In this document: positions 54,952 through 64,000 of the stretch, in pieces | How the letters are laid out: every line of letters begins with the position of its first letter | Position numbering within the stretch: position 1 is the stretch's first letter | Assembly: GCA_047636495.1 (NCBI GenBank) | Contig: JBLILH010000002.1 | Span: 1 to 64,000 of the forward strand | DNA length: 64,000 nucleotides | Source of the DNA: Endobugula sp047636495 | GTDB lineage: Bacteria > Pseudomonadota > Gammaproteobacteria > Pseudomonadales > Cellvibrionaceae | Direction: 5' to 3' | The notes under the pieces: model-generated | Seen by the model: the letters and a program-made list of their open reading frames with translations, nothing else | What the model was told of the DNA's origin: nothing | Database searches by the model: none | Position numbers and translations under genes: made by a program

Positions 54952-56148
54952 TCAGCATGAGAGTAGAGAAGTTGACTTATCTCCACTTGAAAAAACATCC
55001 GCTAGCAATTCTAACAAACGATCAACGTCCGCTTTACTGTGATTAGCATTCAACGTAATACGCAATCGGCCAGTTCCTTCCGGCACGGTTGGCGGTCTTA
55101 TGGCTCCGACTAGTACGCCATTTTCTCGTAGGTGATTCGCTGCTCTCAACACACAGGTATCGCTGCCTAATACGATAGGCTGTATCGGTGTTTGTGATTC
55201 CATTAACGGTAACGCTAGCGCCGTAGCACCTTCTCGGAAATAGTGAATAGTGCGGTGTAAGGTTTTTCTGCGATGCGTGTCACTTTCTAGCAAGGACAAG
55301 CTCGCACATGTTGCGGCCGCAACAGCTGGCGGTAATGCTGTGGTATAAATATAAGGCCGAGCAAACTGAATAAGTGTTTCGATGAGCGTGGCTGAACCCG
55401 CTACAAATGCGCCAAATGTGCCAAAGGCTTTACCCAAAGTACCGACTAAGATCGGTAATTCATTAACCGATAATTGAAAGTGTTCAGCGCAACCACCACC
55501 GGCACCGCCCAATACGCCAAAACCATGAGCATCATCGACCATAAGCTGCGCACCATAACGATGGCATAGCAGCGACAAGGCTGGCAAAGGCGCTATATCA
55601 CCATCCATACTAAACACGCCGTCGACGACGACAAACTTTCGCTTAGCAGTATCTTTCGACAGCATATATTCTAATTGCTTGAGATCATTATGGCGGTAAC
55701 GTTTCATCGTGGCGCGGCTGACAATACCTGCATCAATTAATGATGCATGATTTAAGCGATCTTGATAGACGCTATCTCCGCGCCCCGCTAACGCCGAGAT
55801 CACACCCATATTGGCCATATAGCCGGTAGAGAACAGCAATGCGCGCTCACGCCCCGTAAAGCGTGCCAACGAGTTTTCTAGTGTGTGATGGTGATGCGTA
55901 TGGCCATAAACCAAATGCGATGCACCACTACCCACACCATGCTCTATGGCTGCCTGTTGAAAGGCAGACACTACATTGGGGTGATTAGCTAAACCCAAGT
56001 AGTCGTTATTCGCAAACGCTAAGTAAGGTTTACCATCGACAGTCACTCTAGCATCTTGTGGCGAGGAAGATACTGTGCGCTGGCGATAACGCTGCTGCTT
56101 CAGTCGATCATCTAGCGCTGCTTTCAGTTCATCATCAAACGAAGCCAT
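54952..56148 (-). CDS. bioF: 8-amino-7-oxononanoate synthase
   Basis: This 398-residue PLP enzyme condenses pimeloyl-ACP with alanine. It has NDYLGLANHPNV near residue 48, GSGASHLVYGHTHHHHTLE, DDAHGFGVLG and the PLP Lys in ILVGTLGKAFGTFGAFV. Length is typical. It follows bioB by 61 bp. Confidence 0.96.
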   Translation of the reverse strand: MASFDDELKAALDDRLKQQRYRQRTVSSSPQDARVTVDGKPYLAFANNDYLGLANHPNVVSAFQQAAIEHGVGSGASHLVYGHTHHHHTLENSLARFTGRERALLFSTGYMANMGVISALAGRGDSVYQDRLNHASLIDAGIVSRATMKRYRHNDLKQLEYMLSKDTAKRKFVVVDGVFSMDGDIAPLPALSLLCHRYGAQLMVDDAHGFGVLGGAGGGCAEHFQLSVNELPILVGTLGKAFGTFGAFVAGSATLIETLIQFARPYIYTTALPPAVAAATCASLSLLESDTHRRKTLHRTIHYFREGATALALPLMESQTPIQPIVLGSDTCVLRAANHLRENGVLVGAIRPPTVPEGTGRLRITLNANHSKADVDRLLELLADVFSSGDKSTSLLSC

Positions 56149-56209
56149 CGATTACCCAACGCCATTGATACGATAGGTTTGCAAGTATCCATTTATAGAT
56201 AAGCACACG

Positions 56210-57325
56210 CTAGCTCACTGCATTATAAAATAAAGGTGATACTGTTTGCGCTTGAGCAGGTGTTCTTGGCTCGAAAAAGCCCACCGTTGGCTGGTGTCCC
56301 GTTATGCTTTCGCCTCGGGTATTTTCACGGCGCGCGTCTACGGCGGAATAAGGCTCAGGCTCGATACCTAGGCGGGCAAATAGTTGCTTATCTTTATCTG
56401 CTTTAGGGTTGGCGGTTGTGAGCAATTTTTCGCCATAAAATATAGAATTCGCACCCGCAAAAAACGCCATCGCTTGCATCTGCTCATTCATATCTTCACG
56501 CCCTGCCGATAAGCGCACATGAGATTTTGGCATTAGTATACGGGCAACGGCAATAGTGCGAATAAAGTCGAACGCATCTAAATCGTCCAAATTTTCAAAC
56601 GGTGTTCCTTCGACACGCACCAACATATTGATCGGTACCGATTCCGGATGTGCTGGCAAATTAGCGAGTTGAATTAATAGCCCGACGCGGTCTTGCTCAC
56701 CCTCACCCATACCCACAATGCCACCACTGCAGACTTTCATACCGGCGTCGCGCACATTTTGTAGCGTGTTAAGGCGGTCATCGTAAGTACGGGTGGTAAT
56801 AATATCACCGTAGAATTCTTTCGAGGTATCTAGATTATGATTGTAATAGTCGAGCCCGGCTTCAGCTAGAACAGTTGACTGATTATCGTCAAGCATACCT
56901 AATGTCATACAAGTCTCTAGACCCAGAGCTTTCACGCCTTTAACCATCTCGACCACATAGGGAAGATCTTTATTTTTGGGTGAGCGCCATGCTGCGCCCA
57001 TACAAAAACGGGTTGCACCACTCGACTTAGCCGCTTTCGCTTCTTCGATCACGGCATCGACTTTCATGAGTTTTTCTTTCTCTAAGCCGGTATCGTAGCG
57101 GGCGCTTTGGGGACAGTATTTACAGTCTTCTGGGCAGGCACCGGTCTTAATCGAGCACAAAGTGCTTATTTGCACATGATTGGGATTAAAGTGCTTACGG
57201 TGTATCGTATGCGCCTGAAACAATAGGTCATTAAACGGCAAGGCAAATAATGCTGATACCTCATCTCGCATCCAGTCATGGCGCAAAGTAGCGTTATTTT
57301 TCAAAACGTTTAAAGAAGATGACAT
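56210..57325 (-). CDS. bioB: Biotin synthase
   Basis: The 371-residue radical-SAM enzyme inserts sulfur into dethiobiotin. The CxxxCxxC motif is in CPEDCKYCPQS (near residue 64), and RFCMGAAWRSPK and YYNHNLDTSKEFY are conserved. The extended C-terminus is normal for gammaproteobacteria. It heads the operon and is divergent from comF with a BirA-type site between them. Confidence 0.97.
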   Translation of the reverse strand: MSSSLNVLKNNATLRHDWMRDEVSALFALPFNDLLFQAHTIHRKHFNPNHVQISTLCSIKTGACPEDCKYCPQSARYDTGLEKEKLMKVDAVIEEAKAAKSSGATRFCMGAAWRSPKNKDLPYVVEMVKGVKALGLETCMTLGMLDDNQSTVLAEAGLDYYNHNLDTSKEFYGDIITTRTYDDRLNTLQNVRDAGMKVCSGGIVGMGEGEQDRVGLLIQLANLPAHPESVPINMLVRVEGTPFENLDDLDAFDFIRTIAVARILMPKSHVRLSAGREDMNEQMQAMAFFAGANSIFYGEKLLTTANPKADKDKQLFARLGIEPEPYSAVDARRENTRGESITGHQPTVGFFEPRTPAQAQTVSPLFYNAVS

Positions 57326-57417
57326 GATTAAGTCTCAATTGTTGCTTTCGTCGTATTTTATCTACAGAATGTGGCGTATGTGTAGCCTTGCTTAAAGAAG
57401 AAGGCAGAAATGACACG

Positions 57418-57450
57418 CAGTCAACCACAAATGGATCTTTAGGTTAACTA
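57418..57450. promoter_or_regulatory. BirA-type biotin operator
   Basis: CAGTCAACC (57418-57426) and GGTTAACTA (57442-57450) are inverted half-sites matching at 7 of 9 positions and separated by exactly 15 bases, the BirA spacing. Read toward bioB, the left half contains TTGACT, which could be a -35 element. It ends 2 bp before the comF ATG, so BirA binding could also affect comF. Confidence 0.65.
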
Positions 57451-57452
57451 CT

Positions 57453-58250
57453 ATGATACCGAAGGAATGGGCTCAACTCTACAAAAAATTACTCTCCACA
57501 CTCGCTCATCGACCCACATCAAGTTATGTTGGTACTATGGCCCGTGTTCTTAGGCAGCGATTTTACATTCCTCATTGCTGCGCCTTGTGCGATAGTCATA
57601 ATCGACATAGGGTCTGCCAGCGCTGTATTACGCAGTTTTTTCATTCACCTCATTATTATTGCAGCGTATGCGCTCTTCCTTTGCTTCATAGCGCCTTACT
57701 CTGTGGCGAATGTTTGCGCCATACTCCAGAGTTTGATCGTGCATATAGTCCATTCCTATACGAAAAGCCCTTATCAAATTTAGTGATTAACTTTAAAGAA
57801 CAGCGTGATTTTTTTGCTGGCAAGGCCATGGCAGATGTTTTTTGCCGATATGTTCAAGCGCATATGATTCAACAACATCAACCTTTGCCTGACTTAATTA
57901 CTGCTATCCCTCTACACTGGATAAAGCAGGGAAATCGTGGATTTAATCAATCCGCTTTTTTTGCCAACGATCTCAGTCATAAAATGAACATTACTTTGTT
58001 TACTGGCGTAAAAAGAATCGAATCATCACCACCGCAAAAAAGCTTGGATAGAAAGCGAAGACTCGGTAGTATGCGAAATAGTTTTATCGTGACACAGCCC
58101 CTTAACAATGAGCATGTGGTGATTGTGGACGACGTCATGACCACCGGTGCCACCGTTAGCGCGTTAACTATGGCGCTGAAAAAAGCAGGTGCGGGGGAAG
58201 TCAGCGTTTGGGTGTTAGCGCGTGTACCGAAAATGCTCAATACCCAATAG
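57453..58250 (+). CDS. comF: ComF-family phosphoribosyltransferase-like protein
   Basis: The 265-residue protein has an N-terminal zinc-finger region (CCALCDSHNRHRVCQRC, then CSVCALPL and CGECL) and a C-terminal PRT domain with the PRPP loop VVIVDDVMTTGATVSAL. ComF proteins support DNA uptake in competent species and may aid single-strand DNA handling. It is divergent from bioB, as in Pseudomonas. ATG 57453 directly follows the operator. Confidence 0.9.
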   Translation: MIPKEWAQLYKKLLSTLAHRPTSSYVGTMARVLRQRFYIPHCCALCDSHNRHRVCQRCITQFFHSPHYYCSVCALPLLHSALLCGECLRHTPEFDRAYSPFLYEKPLSNLVINFKEQRDFFAGKAMADVFCRYVQAHMIQQHQPLPDLITAIPLHWIKQGNRGFNQSAFFANDLSHKMNITLFTGVKRIESSPPQKSLDRKRRLGSMRNSFIVTQPLNNEHVVIVDDVMTTGATVSALTMALKKAGAGEVSVWVLARVPKMLNTQ

Positions 58251-58396
58251 AGTTATTTGCAAACACCACTTAATAATTCTTAGCACTATCCAATATAGGC
58301 ATATTTAACAGAGGTATATTGGTGGGATTATCAAACACAGTATTATATCATCAAGATTGATATTCATAACCGTCATTTATTTCGAGGCCGCGAACT

Positions 58397-58897
58397 ATGC
58401 CGACGTCTACCCCTACTCAAACATCACAAAAAGCGATGACCAAAGCATTACTTTCTGCACACCAAGAGACTATTACGACATACATGTACCTTGGATTATT
58501 ACCATTTTTCGCCGGAGCATTCGGCCCTTGGATATTTGCAGATAATGAAACCGTATTAACAGATATCTTTTTACATTACTCGACAATCATCTATAGTTTT
58601 TTAGCGGGAAGCATATGGGCGATCGCATTGTTCGCCCACAACAGCAGCAATACTGAGTTTATCCCACGACATATTCACGCTGCCATATTATTTTCGCTGT
58701 TACCTTTTGTCGGATATTTCTTACCTAACTTTCATCACACAAGCTTAGCTATGGTGAGCTTTTTTATTCTATTATTTTGGGAGAAATTATTTTTACAGGA
58801 CCTATACCCTAACTGGTACCAAGCACTACGCCATCGCATTACCTTCATCGCCGTAGCCTGCCATATGTTGGTGTTATGGAATTTAATGAAAGCATAG
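58397..58897 (+). CDS. DUF3429 membrane protein
   Basis: The 166-residue protein has five hydrophobic segments and a YLGLLPFFAGAFGPWIF start followed by YSTIIYSFLAGSIWAIAL, the DUF3429 pattern. Function is unknown. The next gene begins shortly after its stop. Confidence 0.8.
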   Translation: MPTSTPTQTSQKAMTKALLSAHQETITTYMYLGLLPFFAGAFGPWIFADNETVLTDIFLHYSTIIYSFLAGSIWAIALFAHNSSNTEFIPRHIHAAILFSLLPFVGYFLPNFHHTSLAMVSFFILLFWEKLFLQDLYPNWYQALRHRITFIAVACHMLVLWNLMKA

Positions 58898-58917
58898 ACA
58901 ACAGAGCACCACTAAAA

Positions 58918-59265
58918 ATGTACAATGACATCACGATAGAAGATAAAGTCATCCGTATTATTTCTCACCATAGCGGCTGGAAAACTACAAATATATTCCG
59001 CGCTTCCCGAATAGAGTCCGACCTGAGAATTATCGGTGGCGACATATTAATTATTATTCAAGAAATCGAAAGAAACCTTAATACTGATTTTTCGACAATG
59101 GAATTTGGTCAGTATTTCCATCAAAGGGGAGAGTCTTTTATGGCACGATTTTTTAAGATAAAACGGGAACGTCATAGAAAAGCGTTTCCTGTAACGGTAG
59201 ATCACTTGATTACAGTGGTAGAAAACGGCAGCTGGTTTAGCCCGCCGCAAGCGAGGCTATTTTAG
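58918..59265 (+). CDS. DUF1493-like small protein
   Basis: The protein (115 residues from ATG 58918) has IESDLRIIGGDILIIIQEIERNL and MEFGQYFHQRGES, resembling DUF1493, a small acyl-carrier-like helical family of enterobacteria. The match is by pattern only. A start at 58876 inside the DUF3429 gene is also open, but neither start has a clear ribosome site. Confidence 0.55.
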   Translation: MYNDITIEDKVIRIISHHSGWKTTNIFRASRIESDLRIIGGDILIIIQEIERNLNTDFSTMEFGQYFHQRGESFMARFFKIKRERHRKAFPVTVDHLITVVENGSWFSPPQARLF

Positions 59266-59285
59266 CGTAAAGATAAAGGGGAATA

Positions 59286-60437
59286 TCACGAAGGTAGCAT
59301 CCCGCACTGCTTCAGCAGTGCTTGCCAATTTAAGGTGTGCGTTTTAATCGCTCGATTAAAACGTTGCCATTCGCTATCATCATTGCGGTATAACTCGTTC
59401 CAGAAAGAGACAATATTAGAAGGCGCTTGCTGAATATTAAGCAGCCCGTCTATTTCCAAAAACACACTGTTCGACTGCTGATGCAATGCCGCAAGATATG
59501 GTTGCACTTGCCCAATATAGTATTTGTGAAATACATTATCAACAATAGTAAATTGGTTATTGGTCTGTTGTTTTTGACATAATGGCAAGTATTCTATTCT
59601 CTCGTACAGAGCACGATCGGCTTGCTGCAAATTGTACGTCGCTGTCTGTAGTGACAAGCGAATTTCACCCAGACGTTTTGACGACTCCACCACTTGGTAA
59701 TAAGACTCTATGTTGTCTAAAAAAACTGCTGCGGCTTTTTTATCTGGCAACGGTTTGTCAATTAAACCCTCATTGAACAAATCACTCTCCAGCAACTGTA
59801 AATAACCTTGCTGAAGCTGCTTTAAGCTGTTAATTAATTGTAAAGGCTGTTCTTTAGCCGCAGTTAAAGTCAACGGCGTTGCACCTAAAGAAAATAGATA
59901 GCTGAACTCTTTGCTTGCAAAGCTAGCATTCCACATAGAGGCAGGTAAGTATTTTTGCTTATGTTTGTAAGCGGTCTCCAACGTATTCGCCAACGCTGAA
60001 CCTGCTTGAAGCTGTGTTAGACATTGTCTTGCTAACGACAAAAAAATCGCATCGTAAATGAGTTGCTGTGTAGCGCCCATTACTCGACCTAAAGCACCGT
60101 TACGCTGACCTACGTGACGCTGCAACTCACACTCTGACAGTCGAAGAAAATCGAGTAAGTTGATATTAATTCGAGGAATATCTTTTTGTAGATCTCGGCG
60201 AGCGGGGTAAGAAAGTAATGAATAAGCCGGAAGCGCTGATACCTTTTCCACTTGCAAGCTATTCGACAAACGATATAAGTAATTATCAAATATATAATCT
60301 GCGGAGTCACGTGACTGGCAAGCAGACAACAAAAGGCAGAATAACAGTAAAAACAACAACCGTAAGGCGGGCACACACGCCTTACGCGGGTTTCTCGGGA
60401 GCAAAACCGACAATGCGCTAGCTAACTTCAACGCCAT
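59286..60437 (-). CDS. DUF3080 lipoprotein
   Basis: The 383-residue protein has a signal peptide with lipobox LLSAC-QS (Cys near residue 40) and a long helical domain of the DUF3080 type (YLYRLSNSL near the start, LLDFLRLSECELQRHVGQRNGALGRV). It is probably outer-membrane anchored; function is unknown. The first ATG (60437) lies 20 bases inside lipA, and the leader before the hydrophobic core is rather long and basic, so a later start is possible. Confidence 0.78.
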   Translation of the reverse strand: MALKLASALSVLLPRNPRKACVPALRLLFLLLFCLLLSACQSRDSADYIFDNYLYRLSNSLQVEKVSALPAYSLLSYPARRDLQKDIPRININLLDFLRLSECELQRHVGQRNGALGRVMGATQQLIYDAIFLSLARQCLTQLQAGSALANTLETAYKHKQKYLPASMWNASFASKEFSYLFSLGATPLTLTAAKEQPLQLINSLKQLQQGYLQLLESDLFNEGLIDKPLPDKKAAAVFLDNIESYYQVVESSKRLGEIRLSLQTATYNLQQADRALYERIEYLPLCQKQQTNNQFTIVDNVFHKYYIGQVQPYLAALHQQSNSVFLEIDGLLNIQQAPSNIVSFWNELYRNDDSEWQRFNRAIKTHTLNWQALLKQCGMLPS

Positions 60438-61422
60438 GTGCTTGCTGGTCGGCGTGGTAGGAAGAGCGAACTAATGGCCCACAGGCAGCGCGTTGGAAAC
60501 CAATGCTATCTGCAAAGTCTTTGTACTCTTGAAATTCTTCAGGGGTTACAAATCGTTTAACGGACAAGTGATCTTTCGATGGCTGTAAATACTGGCCAAT
60601 AGTCAGCATATCGATATCATATTCGCGCATGTCTTTTAACACGTCAAAAATTTCTTCTTTAGTTTCACCCAAACCGACCATAAGACCTGATTTGGTCATT
60701 ACATCTGGACGACGGGTTTTATATTGTTTAAGTAATTCGAGCGACCATTTATAATTAGCACCTGGTCGCGCTTCACGATATAAACGGGGAACCGTTTCTA
60801 AGTTATGGTTGAATACGTCGGGCGCTTCTTCTGCCAATATGTCTAAAGCAATATCCATACGACCACGGAAGTCGGGCGTTAGAATTTCCACTTCTAATGA
60901 CGGTGAACGTTCACGCGCTTCACGAATACAATCGGCAAAATGTTGTGCGCCGCCATCACGTAAATCATCACGATCTACCGATGTCACCACAACATACTTT
61001 AAACGCATTTCTGCAATTGCTTCAGCCAAACGAATCGGTTCTTGTCCATCAAGATTGTTAGGTTTACCGTGTCCCACATCACAAAAGGGACAGCGACGAG
61101 TACATATGTCGCCCATAATCATAAAGGTGGCGGTACCACCAGAGAAGCATTCCCCTAAGTTTGGGCAGGCGGCTTCTTCACAAACACTAGATAAATTGTT
61201 TTTACGTAATACTTTTTTAATACGCTCAATTTCCGGTGAAGCAACAACCTTAACGCGAATCCAATCGGGCTTACGCAACATTTGATCAGTCGCGATCACT
61301 TTAACCGGAATACGTTCTACCTTTTCTGCATCGCGCAGTTTCTCTCCTTTTTCACGGCGAACAGTTCGTCTAACTGGACTTGTGGGGGCAGTAGTATTTA
61401 TCATCTGAATATCATCTGTCAT
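60418..61422 (-). CDS. lipA: Lipoyl synthase
   Basis: The 334-residue radical-SAM enzyme inserts two sulfurs into octanoyl groups. The auxiliary-cluster Cys residues are in SVCEEAACPNLGECFS, the SAM cluster in CTRRCPFC, and the conserved Ser near the end in PLVRSSYHADQQ. It follows lipB by 7 bp in the ybeD-lipB-lipA operon. Confidence 0.97.
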   Translation of the reverse strand: MTDDIQMINTTAPTSPVRRTVRREKGEKLRDAEKVERIPVKVIATDQMLRKPDWIRVKVVASPEIERIKKVLRKNNLSSVCEEAACPNLGECFSGGTATFMIMGDICTRRCPFCDVGHGKPNNLDGQEPIRLAEAIAEMRLKYVVVTSVDRDDLRDGGAQHFADCIREARERSPSLEVEILTPDFRGRMDIALDILAEEAPDVFNHNLETVPRLYREARPGANYKWSLELLKQYKTRRPDVMTKSGLMVGLGETKEEIFDVLKDMREYDIDMLTIGQYLQPSKDHLSVKRFVTPEEFQEYKDFADSIGFQRAACGPLVRSSYHADQQAHGVEVS

Positions 61423-61429
61423 TACTATT

Positions 61430-62167
61430 TTAACCTTTCATCGTGCTGGCCGGTACCGGAATTTTAATCGCCGATAACCACATATCGTTGCTGTATTGCA
61501 CTTTGGATATAAACATTTTTTTTGTAAAAAGCTCCACCAAAGTACTCACAAGTATGGCTTTACTAGGGAGCGGAGGTGTCAGCAACGCATTTAATTGGGT
61601 CATTGCTAGCCCTTTATAACCGCAGGGATTAATGTAACTAAAGGGGGTGAGATCCATATCAATATTGATGCTCACACCATGAAAGCTACATCCGCGACGT
61701 ATGCGCAGTCCCAACGACGCTATTTTAGCATCATTTGCGTCCTGTTTAACGTATACGCCGGGCGCGTCAGCTTTAGAGTAAGATTCAATACGGTAAATTT
61801 CCAACCATTGGATCACTAATTGTTCCAATAGGGTGACCATATCACGCACACCTAATTTACGGCGACGTAAATTAATAAGAGGGTACATTATAAGTTGACC
61901 GGGCCCGTGATACGTCACCTGCCCACCTCGATCGGATTTTACAATTGGAATATCGGTGGCTTGGAGAATATGCTCTGGCTTGCCTGCTTGGCCTTGGGTA
62001 AATACAGGTTCATGCTCTACTATCCATAATTCGTCTATAGTGGCGTCATCTCGTTCACTGGTAAATTGCGACATTGCCTGCCAAATAGGCTCATAGGGCT
62101 GAAGACCTAAGTGGCGAACCTGCAGAGGAAATTGAGACTTCGACAATCTTGGTTCATTCGACACCAC
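61430..62167 (-). CDS. lipB: Octanoyl-ACP:protein octanoyltransferase
   Basis: The 245-residue enzyme moves octanoate from ACP to lipoyl domains. It has SDRGGQVTYHGPGQL, the catalytic Lys in AKIASLGLRIRRGCSFHGVSINI and the catalytic Cys in INPCGY. It starts at a GTG (62167 or 62164), immediately after ybeD. A C-terminal tail of about 25 residues is longer than usual. Confidence 0.95.
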   Translation of the reverse strand: MVSNEPRLSKSQFPLQVRHLGLQPYEPIWQAMSQFTSERDDATIDELWIVEHEPVFTQGQAGKPEHILQATDIPIVKSDRGGQVTYHGPGQLIMYPLINLRRRKLGVRDMVTLLEQLVIQWLEIYRIESYSKADAPGVYVKQDANDAKIASLGLRIRRGCSFHGVSINIDMDLTPFSYINPCGYKGLAMTQLNALLTPPLPSKAILVSTLVELFTKKMFISKVQYSNDMWLSAIKIPVPASTMKG

Positions 62168-62169
62168 TA

Positions 62170-62466
62170 TTACAGGACGATTTTAACAGCAGAATTTGTT
62201 CGTAACGCTCGATGATAATCCTCTAAGTGCTGCGAACCTGTTGCAGTGATAAAAACGGTCACTGAGGAAAAACGAGCTTTACTACTTTGCTTTATGGTCA
62301 CCTTATTGCGATCAAAGTTAGGGGCGAACTGTTCTGTCGTCGCCAATACATATTCTACAAATGTATCGCTCATCTCACCCATTATTTTCACAGGATAATC
62401 ATGACAAGGGAATTCGATGACAGGGGGTGGATGCTGCGGTGTAGTGTTGTTGTTGTTATCGGCCAT
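62170..62466 (-). CDS. ybeD: YbeD/DUF493 protein
   Basis: The 98-residue protein has the YbeD fold signature IEFPCHDYPVKIMGEMSDTFVEYV and SVTVFITATGSQHLEDYHRAL near the end. It is a small ACT-like protein encoded before lipB in many gammaproteobacteria; a regulatory role is suspected. Its stop lies 2 bp before lipB. Confidence 0.93.
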   Translation of the reverse strand: MADNNNNTTPQHPPPVIEFPCHDYPVKIMGEMSDTFVEYVLATTEQFAPNFDRNKVTIKQSSKARFSSVTVFITATGSQHLEDYHRALRTNSAVKIVL

Positions 62467-62537
62467 AATGCCTTACCCACCATCGTTATATTGTATCTAT
62501 TAAATATTCGTTGTTAATAACATTGCCTACAGTTGGT

Positions 62538-63701
62538 TTATTGAGTGCTAAAAAAGCCACTAAAGAATAGCTTAACGCTATCAACCATACGTGAGAACGC
62601 ACCGGCCTCTTCGATTGCCGTCAAGGCAACTACAGGTACGTTTAATAGTTCTTCATCATCTAAGGTGACTACAATATTACCTAACTCTTGGCTTTCAAGA
62701 ATAGGCGCTTTAATAACCTCATCAATGTGCACGGTAGCCTGCAAATCGTTTTCGCTGCCACGAGGGACTGTTAGGTAAATATCTTTCGGCACTACAATGT
62801 GTATCTCATCGGCTTTGCCTTTCCATACTTCGGCTGTATTAACAACATCACCTTTGTTGTAAAGCTTATGAGTATAGTAATAGCGAAAGCCATAAGACAA
62901 TAACTTTTGTGAAGATGATGCGCGGGCTGACTCCGATTGAGTTCCGGTGACCACTGAAATAAGGCGCATACCGTCACGTTCTGACGATGCAGTCAAACCA
63001 AAACCTGCCTCTTCTGTATGTCCGGTCTTAATGCCGTCAACACTTTTATCGGTAAATAATAGACGGTTGCGGTTAGGTTGATTGATCCCGTTGTAGGTAT
63101 AGTACTTTTCTGAATACAACTTATAATGCTCAGGAAAATCTTTGATTAATGCGCGTCCTAAAATAGCCAAGTCTCGCACCGTACTAATATGCCCATCGGC
63201 CGGCCAACCTGTTGCGTTTTTAAACGATGTATTTGTCATCCCCAACATAGCGGCCTGTTGATTCATAATGTCGGCAAATGCTTGTTCGCTACCGGCAATA
63301 TGTTCAGCAAGAGCGATGCTCGCATCGTTTCCAGATTGAATAATTAACCCCCGCAGCAAATCTTTAACGGTGACTTTTGTGCCCTCTCGCACAAACATTT
63401 TAGACCCCCCTTTTTTCCATGCCTTTACACTAATGGCCACCAAATCATCCGCACTGATGGAACCTCGCTCTATCTCCGAGGACACAATATAACTCGTCAT
63501 CATTTTGGTCATGCTCGCGGGTGGCAATAGCGCATCTGCATTTTTCTCTACTAATACAAGCCCCGTATTTGAATCCATTAAAAAATACGCGGTAGCAGAT
63601 AATTGTGGAGGTGCTGGAATAATCACTGGCCGTGCGTAAGTGACAGCGGCAACAGTCATAAGGCCAATAAATAGCCATGCGGAACGAACAAAAAACGTCA
63701 T
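62538..63701 (-). CDS. dacA: D-alanyl-D-alanine carboxypeptidase, PBP5/6 type
   Basis: The 387-residue protein has a signal peptide (about residues 5-23, cleaved near TYA-RP), the SxxK motif in PPASMTKMM, SGN in IQSGNDASIAL and KTG in DGIKTGHTEEAG, then a C-terminal PBP5_C domain and an amphipathic anchor at the end (SRMVDSVKLFFSGFF). It trims peptidoglycan stem peptides at the inner membrane. ATG 63701 is preferred, since an upstream open frame to 63788 adds a non-signal leader. It follows rlpA. Confidence 0.94.
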   Translation of the reverse strand: MTFFVRSAWLFIGLMTVAAVTYARPVIIPAPPQLSATAYFLMDSNTGLVLVEKNADALLPPASMTKMMTSYIVSSEIERGSISADDLVAISVKAWKKGGSKMFVREGTKVTVKDLLRGLIIQSGNDASIALAEHIAGSEQAFADIMNQQAAMLGMTNTSFKNATGWPADGHISTVRDLAILGRALIKDFPEHYKLYSEKYYTYNGINQPNRNRLLFTDKSVDGIKTGHTEEAGFGLTASSERDGMRLISVVTGTQSESARASSSQKLLSYGFRYYYTHKLYNKGDVVNTAEVWKGKADEIHIVVPKDIYLTVPRGSENDLQATVHIDEVIKAPILESQELGNIVVTLDDEELLNVPVVALTAIEEAGAFSRMVDSVKLFFSGFFSTQ

Positions 63702-63908
63702 AAGTAAACTCTTATTAAACACTAGAACGAATGGATTGGGAGTCTGTATTTTACAGGGAGATATTCTATCATAAGTGCTTACCTGCAAGTATGCCGGAAA
63801 CCATAAAACCCCATATAGAGATTTATACTTTAGGGCTATCTAAATAGCATTGCAAGATGGCGGGTCGGCAGAAATATGTCCCTTGCAGCACACGCTATTA
63901 ACAACGTG

Positions 63909-64000
63909 CTATTTAACGAGCTGCGGCTTGCTAACGCCTTGTTCATATAGTAACTGCTTTGCCTCGGATATCATTTGCATATTATTAAGTGGCCCGACGC
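63909..64000 (-). CDS. rlpA: RlpA-like SPOR-domain protein, C-terminal end only
   Basis: The frame open to the window edge reads VGPLNNMQMISEAKQLLYEQ then GVSKPQLVK and stops at 63909. VGPxxxxxxAxxxxxxLxxxG is the end of a SPOR peptidoglycan-binding domain. The position just upstream of dacA suggests RlpA, a septal lytic transglycosylase. Only about 30 residues are seen. Confidence 0.6.
   Translation of the reverse strand, partial: VGPLNNMQMISEAKQLLYEQGVSKPQLVK

Overview
The window looks like a chromosomal segment of a marine-type gammaproteobacterium of moderate to low GC, most like the Cellvibrionales/Pseudomonadales group. This rests on gene order (hda-DUF2066 divergent from purM-purN; miaB-phoH-ybeY-ybeX-lnt; leuS-lptE-holA; comF divergent from bioBFHCD; rlpA-dacA-ybeD-lipB-lipA) and on family types. 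No genome-level comparison was possible.

Layout. 1-1065: left edge of an IS3-family element, a short coding remnant and a ~184-bp MITE-like inverted-repeat element. 1066-3781: an orphan cheY-cheC pair, arsC, wrbA and a DUF2069 membrane protein. 3804-10694: one giant 2296-residue exported protein joining two complete subtilisin units, plant-type LRRs, HYR/Ig-like repeats, a YVTN-like beta-propeller and a di-heme MauG/CCP-type cytochrome domain. 10880-15310: hda, DUF2066, purM, purN. 15383-21843: DUF3108, slyD, tRNA-Gly, tRNA-Glu, an unknown anchored protein, DUF1499, msrB, alaA, cheV. 21967-25631: a RhtB exporter, an XRE-cupin regulator, a ruined tdh, and an accessory secreted Cys/His protein flanked by related short repeats. 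25844-38059: housekeeping RNA-modification, ribosome and envelope genes with leuS, lptE and holA. 38138-44642: a NarL-type two-component system beside a complete TRAP transporter, with the wreck of another kinase/response-regulator pair between them. 44643-48110: a decayed oxaloacetate decarboxylase (oad) operon. 48124-52522: a second MITE-like element, DUF3094, an alcohol-dehydrogenase-like protein, a rhomboid protease, a long TG/T/G simple repeat, an SprA-like putative metalloprotease and a small flagellar-like protein. 52652-58250: the biotin operon with a BirA-type operator, then comF. 58397-64000: DUF3429, DUF1493-like and DUF3080 genes, the lipoate genes, ybeD, a PBP5-type carboxypeptidase and the end of rlpA.

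Two themes stand out. The first is the giant protease-cytochrome fusion, the best candidate for an undescribed system. The second is selective decay: tdh, oadA, oadB and a kinase/regulator pair are all broken by substitutions as well as indels, while neighbouring transport and housekeeping genes are intact. This fits loss of threonine and oxaloacetate catabolism and of some sensory functions in a lineage adapting to a narrower niche.
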